A stretch of 64,000 nucleotides of DNA, from the NCBI GenBank assembly GCA_902363335.1, contig CABIZV010000005.1, positions 124,001 to 188,000 of the forward strand, read 5' to 3'. The notes below the pieces were generated by a model, which was not told where the DNA came from, searched no databases, and saw only the letters and a list, made by a program, of their open reading frames with translations. A program made the translations under genes and the position numbers. Source of the DNA: Enterobacteriaceae bacterium. Its GTDB lineage: Bacteria; Pseudomonadota; Gammaproteobacteria; Enterobacterales; Enterobacteriaceae. This document shows, in pieces, positions 34,848 to 42,653 of the stretch. Within the stretch, counting starts at the first letter, position 1; the number at the start of each line of letters is the position of its first letter.

Positions 34848-36143
34848 TTAAAGGCTTAGCGCTTGATGGATATCGGCTGCCAGCCGGGTGATGTCGTTAT
34901 CATTGAGTGTGGAAATCGTAATACGTAAACCTTGTGCTGGGGCGTTAACGCCGAACGGCTCGCCTTCACGCACTAGCCATCCGGCTTTCGCCAGCGCAAA
35001 TGCGGTGCTTTGGCTAGCGTGACCAAGCGGCAGCCAGAAATTCAGACCATCGCCGGGGGCAATATTGTTAATCCCGCGCGCGCGTAACGCGCTATAAAGC
35101 TTATGCTGCTTTACCGCGTATAACTTCCGGGTTTCAGCAAGGCTTTGCTGATAGGACTCGTCGCTGAGGCAGGCGTAGGCCAGATCCTGGAGCAAATGGC
35201 TGACCCACTGGCTGCCGGAATTGAGGCGCAGCCGTAGCTTTGCTGATGTGGCGATATCACTGGCGACAAAAGCCAGACGAAGGTCGGGGCCTAACGTTTT
35301 TGACATTGAACGCACCACCGCCCAATGTAGCGTTTGCGGGGCGATGATGGGATACCACGGCGCGGATGAAACCAGGGCAAAGTGATCGTCGACAATCACC
35401 AGCACCTGCGGGTAGCGGTTGAGAATGTGCTGAAGCTTTGCCGCTCGCGCTTTGCTGAGGCTGTAGCCCGTCGGATTATGTGCGCGGGGCGTTATGATAA
35501 CGGCCCGGGCGCCTTTACTGAGCGCTTCTTCAAGCTTCTCCGGCAGCATGCCTTCCTCGTCAATCGTGACCGGACTGGCGGTAAAGCCGCTATAGCGGAG
35601 CATGCTGATACTGCTCAGGAAGCAGGGGTCTTCAACGGCGACGCTATCGCCCGGCAGCAGGTGTGCGCACAGCAGTCGTTCAATGGCATCAATGGCCCCT
35701 GAGGTGAGGTCAATTTCACCTGCGCCAGGCAGGGTTTCTTGCATCCATGCGCGAGCCCATTGCGACAGCTCAGATGAAACCGGCGCATCACCGTACAGAC
35801 GGGGAGTACGGTGTATTCGCGGCAAATACTGACTGAGGTCAGGTAATCTTGCCGGATCGGGGTTTCCGCTTGAGAGGTCGGTCAACGGTGAGTGGGGATT
35901 GCCACCTTCCAGCGCGATAGGGGGCGGCGTCTCTTTGACTACCGTGCCGTTGCGCCCAAGACTGAGCGCCAGCCCGGATGTGACCAGCCGCTTATAGGCA
36001 GCGGCGACGGTATTACGGTTAACATCAAGCTGTGCCGCCAGTTCACGTACCGGCGGCAGCGTTTGCCCCTTCGCCAGTTTGCCGCTGGTGATATGCTGGC
36101 GAATACTGTCGAAAATTTCACTGGCGCTTTTTCCGTCGATCAT
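34848..36143 (-). CDS. ptsJ: MocR-type PLP-dependent regulator PtsJ
   Basis: The 431-residue protein joins a GntR winged helix (residues 1-70, GQTLPPVRELAAQLDVNRNTVAAAYKRL) to a fold-type I aminotransferase-like domain. The PLP lysine is Lys 282 in SMSKTLGPDLR; PRAHNPTG and VDDHFA give the usual Asn and Asp contacts. Salmonella PtsJ is reported as a MocR-like repressor of pdxK that responds to PLP. The same layout here (ptsJ divergent from pdxK, 84-bp gap) supports that role. Two directly repeated TATGAC words 21 bp apart lie in the shared promoter region. Confidence 0.9.
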   Translation of the reverse strand: MIDGKSASEIFDSIRQHITSGKLAKGQTLPPVRELAAQLDVNRNTVAAAYKRLVTSGLALSLGRNGTVVKETPPPIALEGGNPHSPLTDLSSGNPDPARLPDLSQYLPRIHRTPRLYGDAPVSSELSQWARAWMQETLPGAGEIDLTSGAIDAIERLLCAHLLPGDSVAVEDPCFLSSISMLRYSGFTASPVTIDEEGMLPEKLEEALSKGARAVIITPRAHNPTGYSLSKARAAKLQHILNRYPQVLVIVDDHFALVSSAPWYPIIAPQTLHWAVVRSMSKTLGPDLRLAFVASDIATSAKLRLRLNSGSQWVSHLLQDLAYACLSDESYQQSLAETRKLYAVKQHKLYSALRARGINNIAPGDGLNFWLPLGHASQSTAFALAKAGWLVREGEPFGVNAPAQGLRITISTLNDNDITRLAADIHQALSL

Positions 36144-36152
36144 TATTGACCT

Positions 36153-36179
36153 ATGACAAAATGAATTTTAGCATATGAC
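36153..36179. promoter_or_regulatory. Direct repeat in ptsJ/pdxK divergent promoter, candidate PtsJ site
   Basis: TATGAC occurs at 36153-36158 and again at 36174-36179 in the same direction, 21 bp apart, two helical turns. MocR regulators often bind direct repeats. The site is ten bases from the ptsJ start and about 50 bases before pdxK. The assignment is inferred from spacing and context only. Confidence 0.5.
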
Positions 36180-36227
36180 GATAATAGTGAGCTGTAGGCC
36201 CGCTGTCCAGAGTCAGAGGAGAAGGTG

Positions 36228-37094
36228 ATGGAGCAGGAGAGTGATATACAGTCGGTGCTCTTTAATGATAAGCATCGCGCGCTGCAAACGGATATTGTCG
36301 CCGTGCAGTCGCTGGTGGTATACGGCAGCGTAGGCAATAGCATTGCGGTTCCGGCCATCAAAGCACATGGGCTGCGGGTGACCGCCGTGCCAACGGTACT
36401 GTTTAGTAATACCCCACATTACGACACGTTTTACGGTGGCGTCATTCCTGCAGAGTGGTTCGATGGCTATTTAAAAGCCCTGAACGAACGTGATGGGCTA
36501 CGCGAGTTAAAAGCGGTGACCACCGGCTATATGGGCAGTGCGGAGCAAATTGCCCTTCTGGCACAGTGGCTTAAAACGGTGAAGATAACGCACCCGGATA
36601 TCTGCATTCTGGTTGACCCGGTGATTGGTGATGTGGACAGCGGGATTTACGTGAAGGCGGAAATTCCTGAAGCCTATCGTAAGCATCTCCTGCCGTTGGC
36701 TCAGGGATTAACGCCGAATGTCTTTGAGCTGGAGATGCTCAGCGGTAAACCTTGCGGAACGCTGAATGAAGCCATTAACGCCGCTCGCTCTTTGCTATCC
36801 GACTCCCTCAAGTGGGTGGTTATCACCAGCGCACCAGGCCAGACGGCTGACAATATTACCGTTGCCGTGGTCACGGCGGACGCGACGGCCATTATCGATC
36901 ATCCTCGTCTGGAAACGGACTTAAAAGGCACCGGCGATCTTTTCTGTGCCGAATTGATTAGCGGCATTGTTCAACACAAGACGCTATCTGATGCCGCGCG
37001 TGATGCCGCCGAACGGGTTCTTGAGGTGATGAACTGGACGCAAAAGTGCGGCTGCGATGAATTAATTCTGCCACCGGCAGGGGAGGCGCGATGA
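36228..37094 (+). CDS. pdxK: Pyridoxine/pyridoxal/pyridoxamine kinase PdxK
   Basis: PdxK phosphorylates B6 vitamers in the salvage route to PLP. The 288-residue length is that of Salmonella PdxK (283 in E. coli). Ribokinase-fold motifs include SLVVYGSVGNSIAVPAIKAHG, VDPVIGDVDSGIYV, and LKGTGDLFCAEL with the catalytic Asp near residue 237. ATG 36228 follows GAGGAGAAGG; a GTG three bases before is also in frame. It is divergent from its likely repressor ptsJ. The stop overlaps the next small gene. Confidence 0.96.
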   Translation: MEQESDIQSVLFNDKHRALQTDIVAVQSLVVYGSVGNSIAVPAIKAHGLRVTAVPTVLFSNTPHYDTFYGGVIPAEWFDGYLKALNERDGLRELKAVTTGYMGSAEQIALLAQWLKTVKITHPDICILVDPVIGDVDSGIYVKAEIPEAYRKHLLPLAQGLTPNVFELEMLSGKPCGTLNEAINAARSLLSDSLKWVVITSAPGQTADNITVAVVTADATAIIDHPRLETDLKGTGDLFCAELISGIVQHKTLSDAARDAAERVLEVMNWTQKCGCDELILPPAGEAR

Positions 37095-37330
37095 AGAGTT
37101 ATCGTCTGGTTGTTCATCAAAACGGTCGCCTGATCGGTCATTTCGAAACCAGTGGCCGCAATGCGTTAGAAGATGTTTGCGTTGCGCGGGCGATATTTGG
37201 CGTCACCGGTGGTTACCAGTGTGAACTTCAGGTATCTGATTGTGAGCGCCGGATGCTGGAAAGCGGGCCGGAGGGGATGAAAATCCTGATGAGCGAGAAG
37301 TGCTTTCGCCCGATGACGTCAGAGTTGTAA
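37091..37330 (+). CDS. Uncharacterised 79-aa protein coupled to pdxK
   Basis: The ATG lies within the pdxK 3' end (ATGA overlap), with GGGGAGG seven to ten bases upstream, a strong sign of real translation. The product is soluble, with a beta-rich opening (YRLVVHQNGRLIGHFETSG), a helical middle (NALEDVCVARAIFG) and three cysteines. There is no signal or membrane segment. I do not recognise the family. Its coupling to pdxK suggests a role near B6 metabolism or a regulator of PdxK; this is inference only. Confidence 0.75.
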   Translation: MKSYRLVVHQNGRLIGHFETSGRNALEDVCVARAIFGVTGGYQCELQVSDCERRMLESGPEGMKILMSEKCFRPMTSEL

Positions 37331-37344
37331 ACGGTCGCAAAATC

Positions 37345-37420
37345 GTAGGCCTGATAAGCGCAGCGCCATCAGGCAATTACGCCGCACATTGCCGGATGGC
37401 GCTGCGCTTATCCGGCCTAC
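37345..37420. repeat. BIME after the pdxK unit
   Basis: Arms GTAGGCCTGATAAGCGCAGC and the inverted mate GGCGCTGCGCTTATCCGGCC form one BIME between the convergent 79-aa gene and crr. Confidence 0.85.
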
Positions 37421-37424
37421 AGGC

Positions 37425-37454
37425 AAAAAAAATGGCGCCAATCGGCGCCATTTC
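37425..37454 (-). terminator. Terminator of ptsHI-crr
   Basis: The stem ATGGCGCC / GGCGCCAT with loop AATC is followed on the minus strand by a run of eight T residues. It lies 16 bases past the crr stop and closes the pts operon. Confidence 0.88.
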
Positions 37455-37469
37455 TCTATGCAGCAAGAA

Positions 37470-37979
37470 TTACTTCTTGATGCGGATAACCGGAGTTTCG
37501 CCCACGGTTACGCTGCCAGAAAGCTTGGTCAGCTCTTTGATCTCGTCCATGTTGGAGATAACAACCGGAGTCAGGGTAGACTTGGCTTTCTCTTCCAGCA
37601 GGGCCAGATCGAACTCAATCACAGTGTCGCCAACTTTAACGCGCTGGCCTTCTTCTGCGATACGGGTGAAACCTTCGCCTTTCAGCTCAACGGTATCAAT
37701 ACCGAAGTGAACGAACAACTCGATGCCGCTATCGGATTCGATAGAGAAAGCGTGGTTGGTTTCAAAGATTTTACCGATGGTGCCGTCAACCGGTGCAACC
37801 ATTTTGTTACCGGTCGGTTTGATAGCAATGCCATCACCAACAATTTTCTCAGCAAACACTACATCTGGCACGTCTTCAATATTGACGATTTCACCAGAGA
37901 GCGGTGCAATAATCTCAATTGTTCCTGTGTCTTTTTTGTCATCAGAAACCAGAGATTTCAGTTTATCGAACAAACCCAT
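37470..37979 (-). CDS. crr: Glucose-specific PTS enzyme IIA (Crr)
   Basis: IIA-Glc takes phosphate from HPr, passes it to IIB-Glc, controls adenylate cyclase and blocks lactose, glycerol and maltose uptake when unphosphorylated. The 169-residue length and sequence match E. coli. The phosphorylated His is residue 91 of the precursor (FVHFGIDTVEL), with the second active-site His at 76 (NHAFSI). AGGAGAAGATC precedes the ATG. It follows ptsI by 40 bp; in E. coli crr also has its own promoters inside ptsI. Confidence 0.98.
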   Translation of the reverse strand: MGLFDKLKSLVSDDKKDTGTIEIIAPLSGEIVNIEDVPDVVFAEKIVGDGIAIKPTGNKMVAPVDGTIGKIFETNHAFSIESDSGIELFVHFGIDTVELKGEGFTRIAEEGQRVKVGDTVIEFDLALLEEKAKSTLTPVVISNMDEIKELTKLSGSVTVGETPVIRIKK

Positions 37980-38019
37980 GATCTTCTCCTAAGCAGTAAT
38001 TTGGGCCGCATCTCGTGGA

Positions 38020-39747
38020 TTAGCAGATTGTTTTTTCTTCAATGAACTTGTTAACTAGCGCTAATAACTCGTCCGTTGTTGGTTGAGCAAGAGCTTGCTC
38101 TGCTAATACCTTCGCATCTTCGAAGTTCGTGTTACGAATAATCTTCTTAATGCGCGGGATAGAAATGGCGCTCATAGAGAATTCGTCCAGACCCATCCCC
38201 AGCAACAGAAGTGTAGCACGTTCGTCGCCTGCAAGCTCACCACACATGCCAGTCCATTTACCTTCAGCATGAGAAGCATCAATAACTTGCTTGATCAGCG
38301 TCAGAACGGATGGTGACATGGGTTGGTAAAGATGCGAGATCATATCATTACCACGGTCAACTGCCAGAGTATACTGCGTTAAATCATTGGTACCGATACT
38401 AAAGAAATCAACTTCTTTGGCTAAGTGACGAGCAATCGTTGCCGCGGCCGGTGTTTCCACCATCACGCCGACTTCGATGGTTTCGTCAAATGCTTTACCT
38501 TCGTCACGCAGTTCCTGCTTATAGATTTCGATCTCTTTTTTCAGTGCACGCACTTCTTCAACAGAGATGATCATCGGGAACATGATGCGCAGTTTACCGA
38601 AAGCAGAGGCACGCAGGATAGCGCGAACCTGGTCACGCAGGATCTCTTTACGATCCATGGCGATACGTACGGCACGCCAGCCCAGGAACGGGTTCTCTTC
38701 TTTCGGGAAGTTCATGTACGGCAGCTCTTTATCGCCACCGATGTCCATGGTACGGACGATGACCGCCTGAGAGCCACAGGCTTCAGCAACGGCTTTATAG
38801 GCAGCAAACTGTTCTTCTTCAGTTGGCAGCGCATCGCGGTCCATGAACAGGAATTCGGTACGGTACAGGCCAACGCCTTCCGCGCCGTTACGCTCAGCAC
38901 CGTCGATATCACGCACGGTACCGATGTTTGCGCAAACTTCAACCTGGTGGCCATCAAGGGTGATTGCCGGCAGATCTTTGAGTTTCGCAAGTTCTGCTTT
39001 CTCAGTCGCAACCTGCTCCTGAACAGCACGCAGCTCTTCGATTTTTTCGTTATTTGGGTTGACGTAAACCAGGTTGTTTACGGCATCCAGAATCAGATAG
39101 TCGCCATTCTTCACTTGTGCAGTGACGCTACCGGTGCCCACGATCGCTGGCAGCTCAAGGGAGCGCGCCATGATAGAGGTGTGGGAAGTACGGCCACCCG
39201 CATCAGTGATAAAGCCCAGCACCTTGTCCAGGTTCAGCTGTGCAGTTTCAGACGGCGTCAGGTCAGCAGCAACCAGGATAACTTCATCCTGAATAGCGCT
39301 AAGGTCGATGATCGCCAGACCCAGGATGTTGCGCAGCAGGCGCTTACCGATGTCACGTACGTCAGCCGCACGCTCTTTCAGGTATTCATCATCCAGTTCT
39401 TCCAGGGCAGTTGCCTGACCTTCGATAACTTCATGTGCAGCCGCGTCGGCCGTCATGCCTTTATCTTTAATCAGGGCTATGATTTCCTGCTCCAGCTCCT
39501 CATCTTCAAGCAGCATGATGTGCCCTTCGAAGATGGCTTCTTTTTCTTCACCAAAAGTTTCGCCAGCTTTAGTTTTGATAGCTTCAAGCTGAGCGGATGC
39601 CTTAGCACGGCCGCTCAGAAAACGCTCAACTTCCTGCTCAACCTTATCGGCAGAAATTTTCTTCCGGTCGATGACAATCTCATCTTCTTTCAGCAGCAAT
39701 GCTTTGCCGAAAGCGATACCCGGGGATGCTAAAATGCCTGAAATCAT
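38020..39747 (-). CDS. ptsI: PTS enzyme I, PtsI
   Basis: Enzyme I autophosphorylates from phosphoenolpyruvate and phosphorylates HPr, the entry step of all PTS sugars. The 575-residue length equals E. coli. The N-terminal HPr-binding half ends with the phospho-His motif GGRTSHTSIMARS (His 189). The PEP-binding barrel shows YRTEFLFMDRD, GVMVETPAAA and, near the C-terminus, GMCGELAGD with the catalytic Cys 502. It lies 45 bp after ptsH. Confidence 0.98.
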   Translation of the reverse strand: MISGILASPGIAFGKALLLKEDEIVIDRKKISADKVEQEVERFLSGRAKASAQLEAIKTKAGETFGEEKEAIFEGHIMLLEDEELEQEIIALIKDKGMTADAAAHEVIEGQATALEELDDEYLKERAADVRDIGKRLLRNILGLAIIDLSAIQDEVILVAADLTPSETAQLNLDKVLGFITDAGGRTSHTSIMARSLELPAIVGTGSVTAQVKNGDYLILDAVNNLVYVNPNNEKIEELRAVQEQVATEKAELAKLKDLPAITLDGHQVEVCANIGTVRDIDGAERNGAEGVGLYRTEFLFMDRDALPTEEEQFAAYKAVAEACGSQAVIVRTMDIGGDKELPYMNFPKEENPFLGWRAVRIAMDRKEILRDQVRAILRASAFGKLRIMFPMIISVEEVRALKKEIEIYKQELRDEGKAFDETIEVGVMVETPAAATIARHLAKEVDFFSIGTNDLTQYTLAVDRGNDMISHLYQPMSPSVLTLIKQVIDASHAEGKWTGMCGELAGDERATLLLLGMGLDEFSMSAISIPRIKKIIRNTNFEDAKVLAEQALAQPTTDELLALVNKFIEEKTIC

Positions 39748-39792
39748 AACCCTACCTTACTTGTGACTGATATTGAAAAAAACTCGTTGAAC

Positions 39793-40050
39793 TTACTCGA
39801 GTTCAGCCATCAGTTTAACCAGATGTTCAACTGCTTTCTGCTCGTCTTCACCTTCTGCTGACAGGGTGACAACGGTGCCCTGGGTCAGGCCCAGAGTTTG
39901 CAGTTTGAACAGGCTTTTCGCGCTAGCGCTTTTGCCGTTGGAGGTCACAGTGATCTCGGAAGTGAAGCCTTTAGCTTCTTTAACGAACTGAGCAGCAGGG
40001 CGGGTATGAAGACCGTTCGGAGCGGTAATGGTAACTTCTTGCTGGAACAT
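39793..40050 (-). CDS. ptsH: Phosphocarrier protein HPr, PtsH
   Basis: HPr shuttles phosphate from enzyme I to the sugar-specific IIA proteins. The 85-residue length equals E. coli. His 15 lies in NGLHTRPAAQFV, and the Ser 46 region reads SASAKSLFKLQTLG. It is the first gene of ptsHI-crr. The 383-bp upstream gap carries a good candidate promoter and a CRP-like site on its strand. Confidence 0.98.
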   Translation of the reverse strand: MFQQEVTITAPNGLHTRPAAQFVKEAKGFTSEITVTSNGKSASAKSLFKLQTLGLTQGTVVTLSAEGEDEQKAVEHLVKLMAELE

Positions 40051-40220
40051 TGTATTTCCCCAACTTATAGGTTTTGTGTTGTGGAACTAAAGTCTAGCCT
40101 GGTGGCTACACTTTAGCCTGTATTACTCATTAAGCGACGTCTACTAAATCACCGCTGTCGCTGGAGATAAACTCTCAACGCAGCCGCTTCTGGCCTTTGA
40201 CGTTTCGCTTACCATTAAAC

Positions 40221-40250
40221 ATTATGCCGTGAAAGCAGGATTTGAACCAA
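40221..40250 (-). promoter_or_regulatory. Candidate ptsH promoter
   Basis: On the minus strand TTGGTT (40245-40250) and CATAAT (40221-40226) are separated by 18 bp. The sequence around them, including GATTTGGTTCAA and GGCATAATG, resembles the recalled E. coli ptsH promoter region. The transcript would have a leader of about 165 bases. Confidence 0.6.
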
Positions 40251-40368
40251 ATCATAAAATCGATTCAGCTACTGGAAAATCTGTTAAGAATAATTTCGCG
40301 GCTCAAAATAAATATGATGGTTAAATACCAGACCTACGGAAGTGAAGCAATGCCAGAGGGGGTAAAAC

Positions 40369-40384
40369 TTTGATGCACGCCACA
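40369..40384 (-). promoter_or_regulatory. CRP-like site upstream of ptsH
   Basis: On the minus strand TGTGG-CGTGCA-TCAAA matches the CRP pattern TGTGA-N6-TCACA at eight of ten positions with the correct spacing. CRP is known to activate the distal ptsH promoter in E. coli. It abuts the cysK terminator hairpin. Confidence 0.6.
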
Positions 40385-40411
40385 AAAAAGCACCCAGATG
40401 GGTGCTTTTTT
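40384..40411 (-). terminator. Terminator of cysK
   Basis: The stem AAAAGCACCC / GGGTGCTTTT with loop AGAT has T-runs on both strands. It lies 23 bases past the cysK stop and insulates ptsH from cysK read-through. Confidence 0.87.
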
Positions 40412-40433
40412 ACACGAATTTAACGTGCTGGCA

Positions 40434-41405
40434 CTACTGTTGCAGTTCTTTCTCTGTGAAGAGATCTGCGAACAATGCGGTGCTCAAATAGCGCTCACCT
40501 GAAGAAGGTAGGATAACCACAATATTCTTATTGGTAAAGGTTTCATCTTCCTGAAGTTTGAGCGCCGCGGCAACGGCAGCACCGGAAGAAATACCAGCAA
40601 GAATGCCTTCTTCTTCCATCAGACGGCGTGCGGTAGAGATGGCTTCTTCATTGGTAATGGCAACCACTTTATCAATCAATTTCAGATCGAGGTTACCCGG
40701 GATGAAACCTGCGCCGATCCCCTGGATCTTGTGCGGGCCAGGTTTTAACTCTTCACCCGCCAGCGCCTGCGCGATAACCGGTGAGTCGGTAGGCTCAACG
40801 GCAACGGCGATCAGATCGGTTTTGCCTTTTGTGCCTTTGATGTAGCGCGTCACGCCGGTCAGCGTACCGCCGGTGCCCACGCCAGCAATGAAGACGTCAA
40901 CCTGGCCATCGGTATCTTCCCAGATCTCAGGGCCGGTGGTTTTTTCGTGGATTTCCGGGTTCGCCGGGTTGCTGAACTGCTGCAGCAGCAGGAATTTTTC
41001 TGGATTACTGGCCACAATTTCTTCGGCTTTCTGAATGGCACCTTTCATGCCTTTCGCGCCTTCGGTCAGTACCAGGTTCGCGCCCAGCGCTTTCAGCAGC
41101 TTGCGGCGTTCGATACTCATGGTTTCTGGCATGGTCAGCGTCAGTTTGTAACCGCGTGCAGCGGCGACATAGGCCAGGGCGATACCGGTGTTACCGCTGG
41201 TAGGTTCAACTAGTTCAACGCCAGCCTTCAGCACGCCACGTTTTTCGGCATCCCAAATCATATTGGCACCGATACGGCATTTGACGCTAAAGCTTGGGTT
41301 ACGTGATTCAACCTTCGCCAGGATGCGCCCGTTACCGATGCGGTTCAGTCGTACCAGCGGCGTATGACCGATAGTCAGGGAGTTATCTTCAAAAATCTTA
41401 CTCAT
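40434..41405 (-). CDS. cysK: O-acetylserine sulfhydrylase A, CysK
   Basis: CysK is the main cysteine synthase, making cysteine from O-acetylserine and sulfide in complex with CysE. The 323-residue length equals E. coli. The PLP lysine is Lys 42 in NPSFSVKCRIG. VEPTSGNTGIALAYVAA and AGVGTGGTLTG bind substrate and the PLP phosphate. The second isozyme gene, cysM, is about 7 kb away in this window. A 256-bp gap with a BIME separates it from cysZ on the same strand. Confidence 0.98.
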   Translation of the reverse strand: MSKIFEDNSLTIGHTPLVRLNRIGNGRILAKVESRNPSFSVKCRIGANMIWDAEKRGVLKAGVELVEPTSGNTGIALAYVAAARGYKLTLTMPETMSIERRKLLKALGANLVLTEGAKGMKGAIQKAEEIVASNPEKFLLLQQFSNPANPEIHEKTTGPEIWEDTDGQVDVFIAGVGTGGTLTGVTRYIKGTKGKTDLIAVAVEPTDSPVIAQALAGEELKPGPHKIQGIGAGFIPGNLDLKLIDKVVAITNEEAISTARRLMEEEGILAGISSGAAVAAALKLQEDETFTNKNIVVILPSSGERYLSTALFADLFTEKELQQ

Positions 41406-41550
41406 GGCCTGTCCTTAACTGTATGAAATTTGGGGTACTGAACCAGCATACCTGCTTAAAGATTCTGCGGAAGTAAGGATTTAGCATATCTATATACTGA
41501 AGGGAAATAATGGCAAGCCGGATGGAATAAGGCAGGGCATAAGGGGAACG

Positions 41551-41630
41551 GTAGGCCGGATGAGGCGTTTACGCCGCCATCCGGCAACTTGCGGGGGGAT
41601 GTCGGATGGCGCTGCGCTTATCCGACCTAC
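41551..41630. repeat. BIME between cysZ and cysK
   Basis: GTAGGCCGGATGAGGCGTTT and the inverted arm GGCGCTGCGCTTATCCGACC form a BIME close to the cysZ stop and upstream of the cysK promoter area. Confidence 0.85.
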
Positions 41631-41661
41631 AAGGTTAGTAAAGCATTTTGCGGGAATGAGG

Positions 41662-42423
41662 TTATTTCCACATCGCATGCTTATCGCGATAACAGTCAAC
41701 CCACATGGCGGTGGCGCCGCAGATGGCGACCGGAATAATCACCAGGTTGAGCACAGGAATAAGCGTAAACAGGCTGACCAGCGAACCAAACTGCATGTTG
41801 TTGACCTTACGCGTTCTCAGCGCATCACGCATGGTTTTGAACGGGACTTTGTGGTTATCAAACGGATAGTCACAGTACTGAATGGCCAGCATCCAGGCGC
41901 TGAACAAGAACCACAGCACCGGTGCAACGGTCTGGCCGATACCCGGAATAAAGTACAGCAGCAAAAGGACGATGGCGCGCGGCAAATACCAGGCGAGCTT
42001 CTGCCATTCGCGCTTCATAATACGCGGCAGGTCTTTCATGATGCCAATCACACCGGTGTCCGGTGGGGTAGCGCCGGTTAGTCGTGCTTCTAGCTGTTCG
42101 GCAAGCAGACCGTTAAACGGGGCGGCAATCCAGTTGGCAATGGTGGAAAAGAAGTAGCCAAAGACCAATAGAATTGACAGCACAATCAACGGCCAGAGCA
42201 GATAGCTCAGCCACTGTAGCCAGTCGGGAATACGGCTCATTAACGAGGGGATCCAACTGCCCAGCTTGCTGAACAGCCACCAGAAAGCGCCACCCATCAG
42301 GACGATATTGACTAACAACGGTAAAATGACGAAACGCCGGATTCCCGGCAAGCCGATCAGTTTCCAGCCCTGAGAAAAGTAGTAAACGCCGCTACGCGCG
42401 GAAGGGGTGGACGATGAAACCAT
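41662..42423 (-). CDS. cysZ: Sulfate transporter CysZ
   Basis: CysZ is an inner-membrane sulfate permease that supplies the assimilation pathway. The 253-residue length equals E. coli when ATG 42423 (MVSSSTPSARSGVYYFSQGW) is used; the frame is open 14 codons further upstream with no similarity. Several membrane segments are present, including FVILPLLVNIVLMGGAFWWLF, and the conserved ANWIAAPFNGLLAEQLEARLTG loop. It lies upstream of cysK on the same strand and is divergent from zipA. Confidence 0.96.
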   Translation of the reverse strand: MVSSSTPSARSGVYYFSQGWKLIGLPGIRRFVILPLLVNIVLMGGAFWWLFSKLGSWIPSLMSRIPDWLQWLSYLLWPLIVLSILLVFGYFFSTIANWIAAPFNGLLAEQLEARLTGATPPDTGVIGIMKDLPRIMKREWQKLAWYLPRAIVLLLLYFIPGIGQTVAPVLWFLFSAWMLAIQYCDYPFDNHKVPFKTMRDALRTRKVNNMQFGSLVSLFTLIPVLNLVIIPVAICGATAMWVDCYRDKHAMWK

Positions 42424-42653
42424 GGTCAGGTAATGCTCCTTTGTCTGACTACATTGAAAAGACAACTCTATATTATCGGGTTGTTGGACAATGACCAGTT
42501 AAGAAATGTTCGAAAAAACAGCAAAAAACACGATTTAGTCCATCTTTATGCGGTGAAACCCTTAAGTGCACTTGCACTTGACGTGATGGGCAAATACTCT
42601 TAGTGAGTAAATGTTTGCCGTGGTGGCAAGGTGTTAGAACAACAGAGAATATA

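Noticed and set aside
38425..39732. 435-codon plus-strand frame opposite ptsI
   Set aside because: The composition is that of an antisense shadow (Phe/His/Asp-rich); ptsI on the other strand is conserved over its full length.
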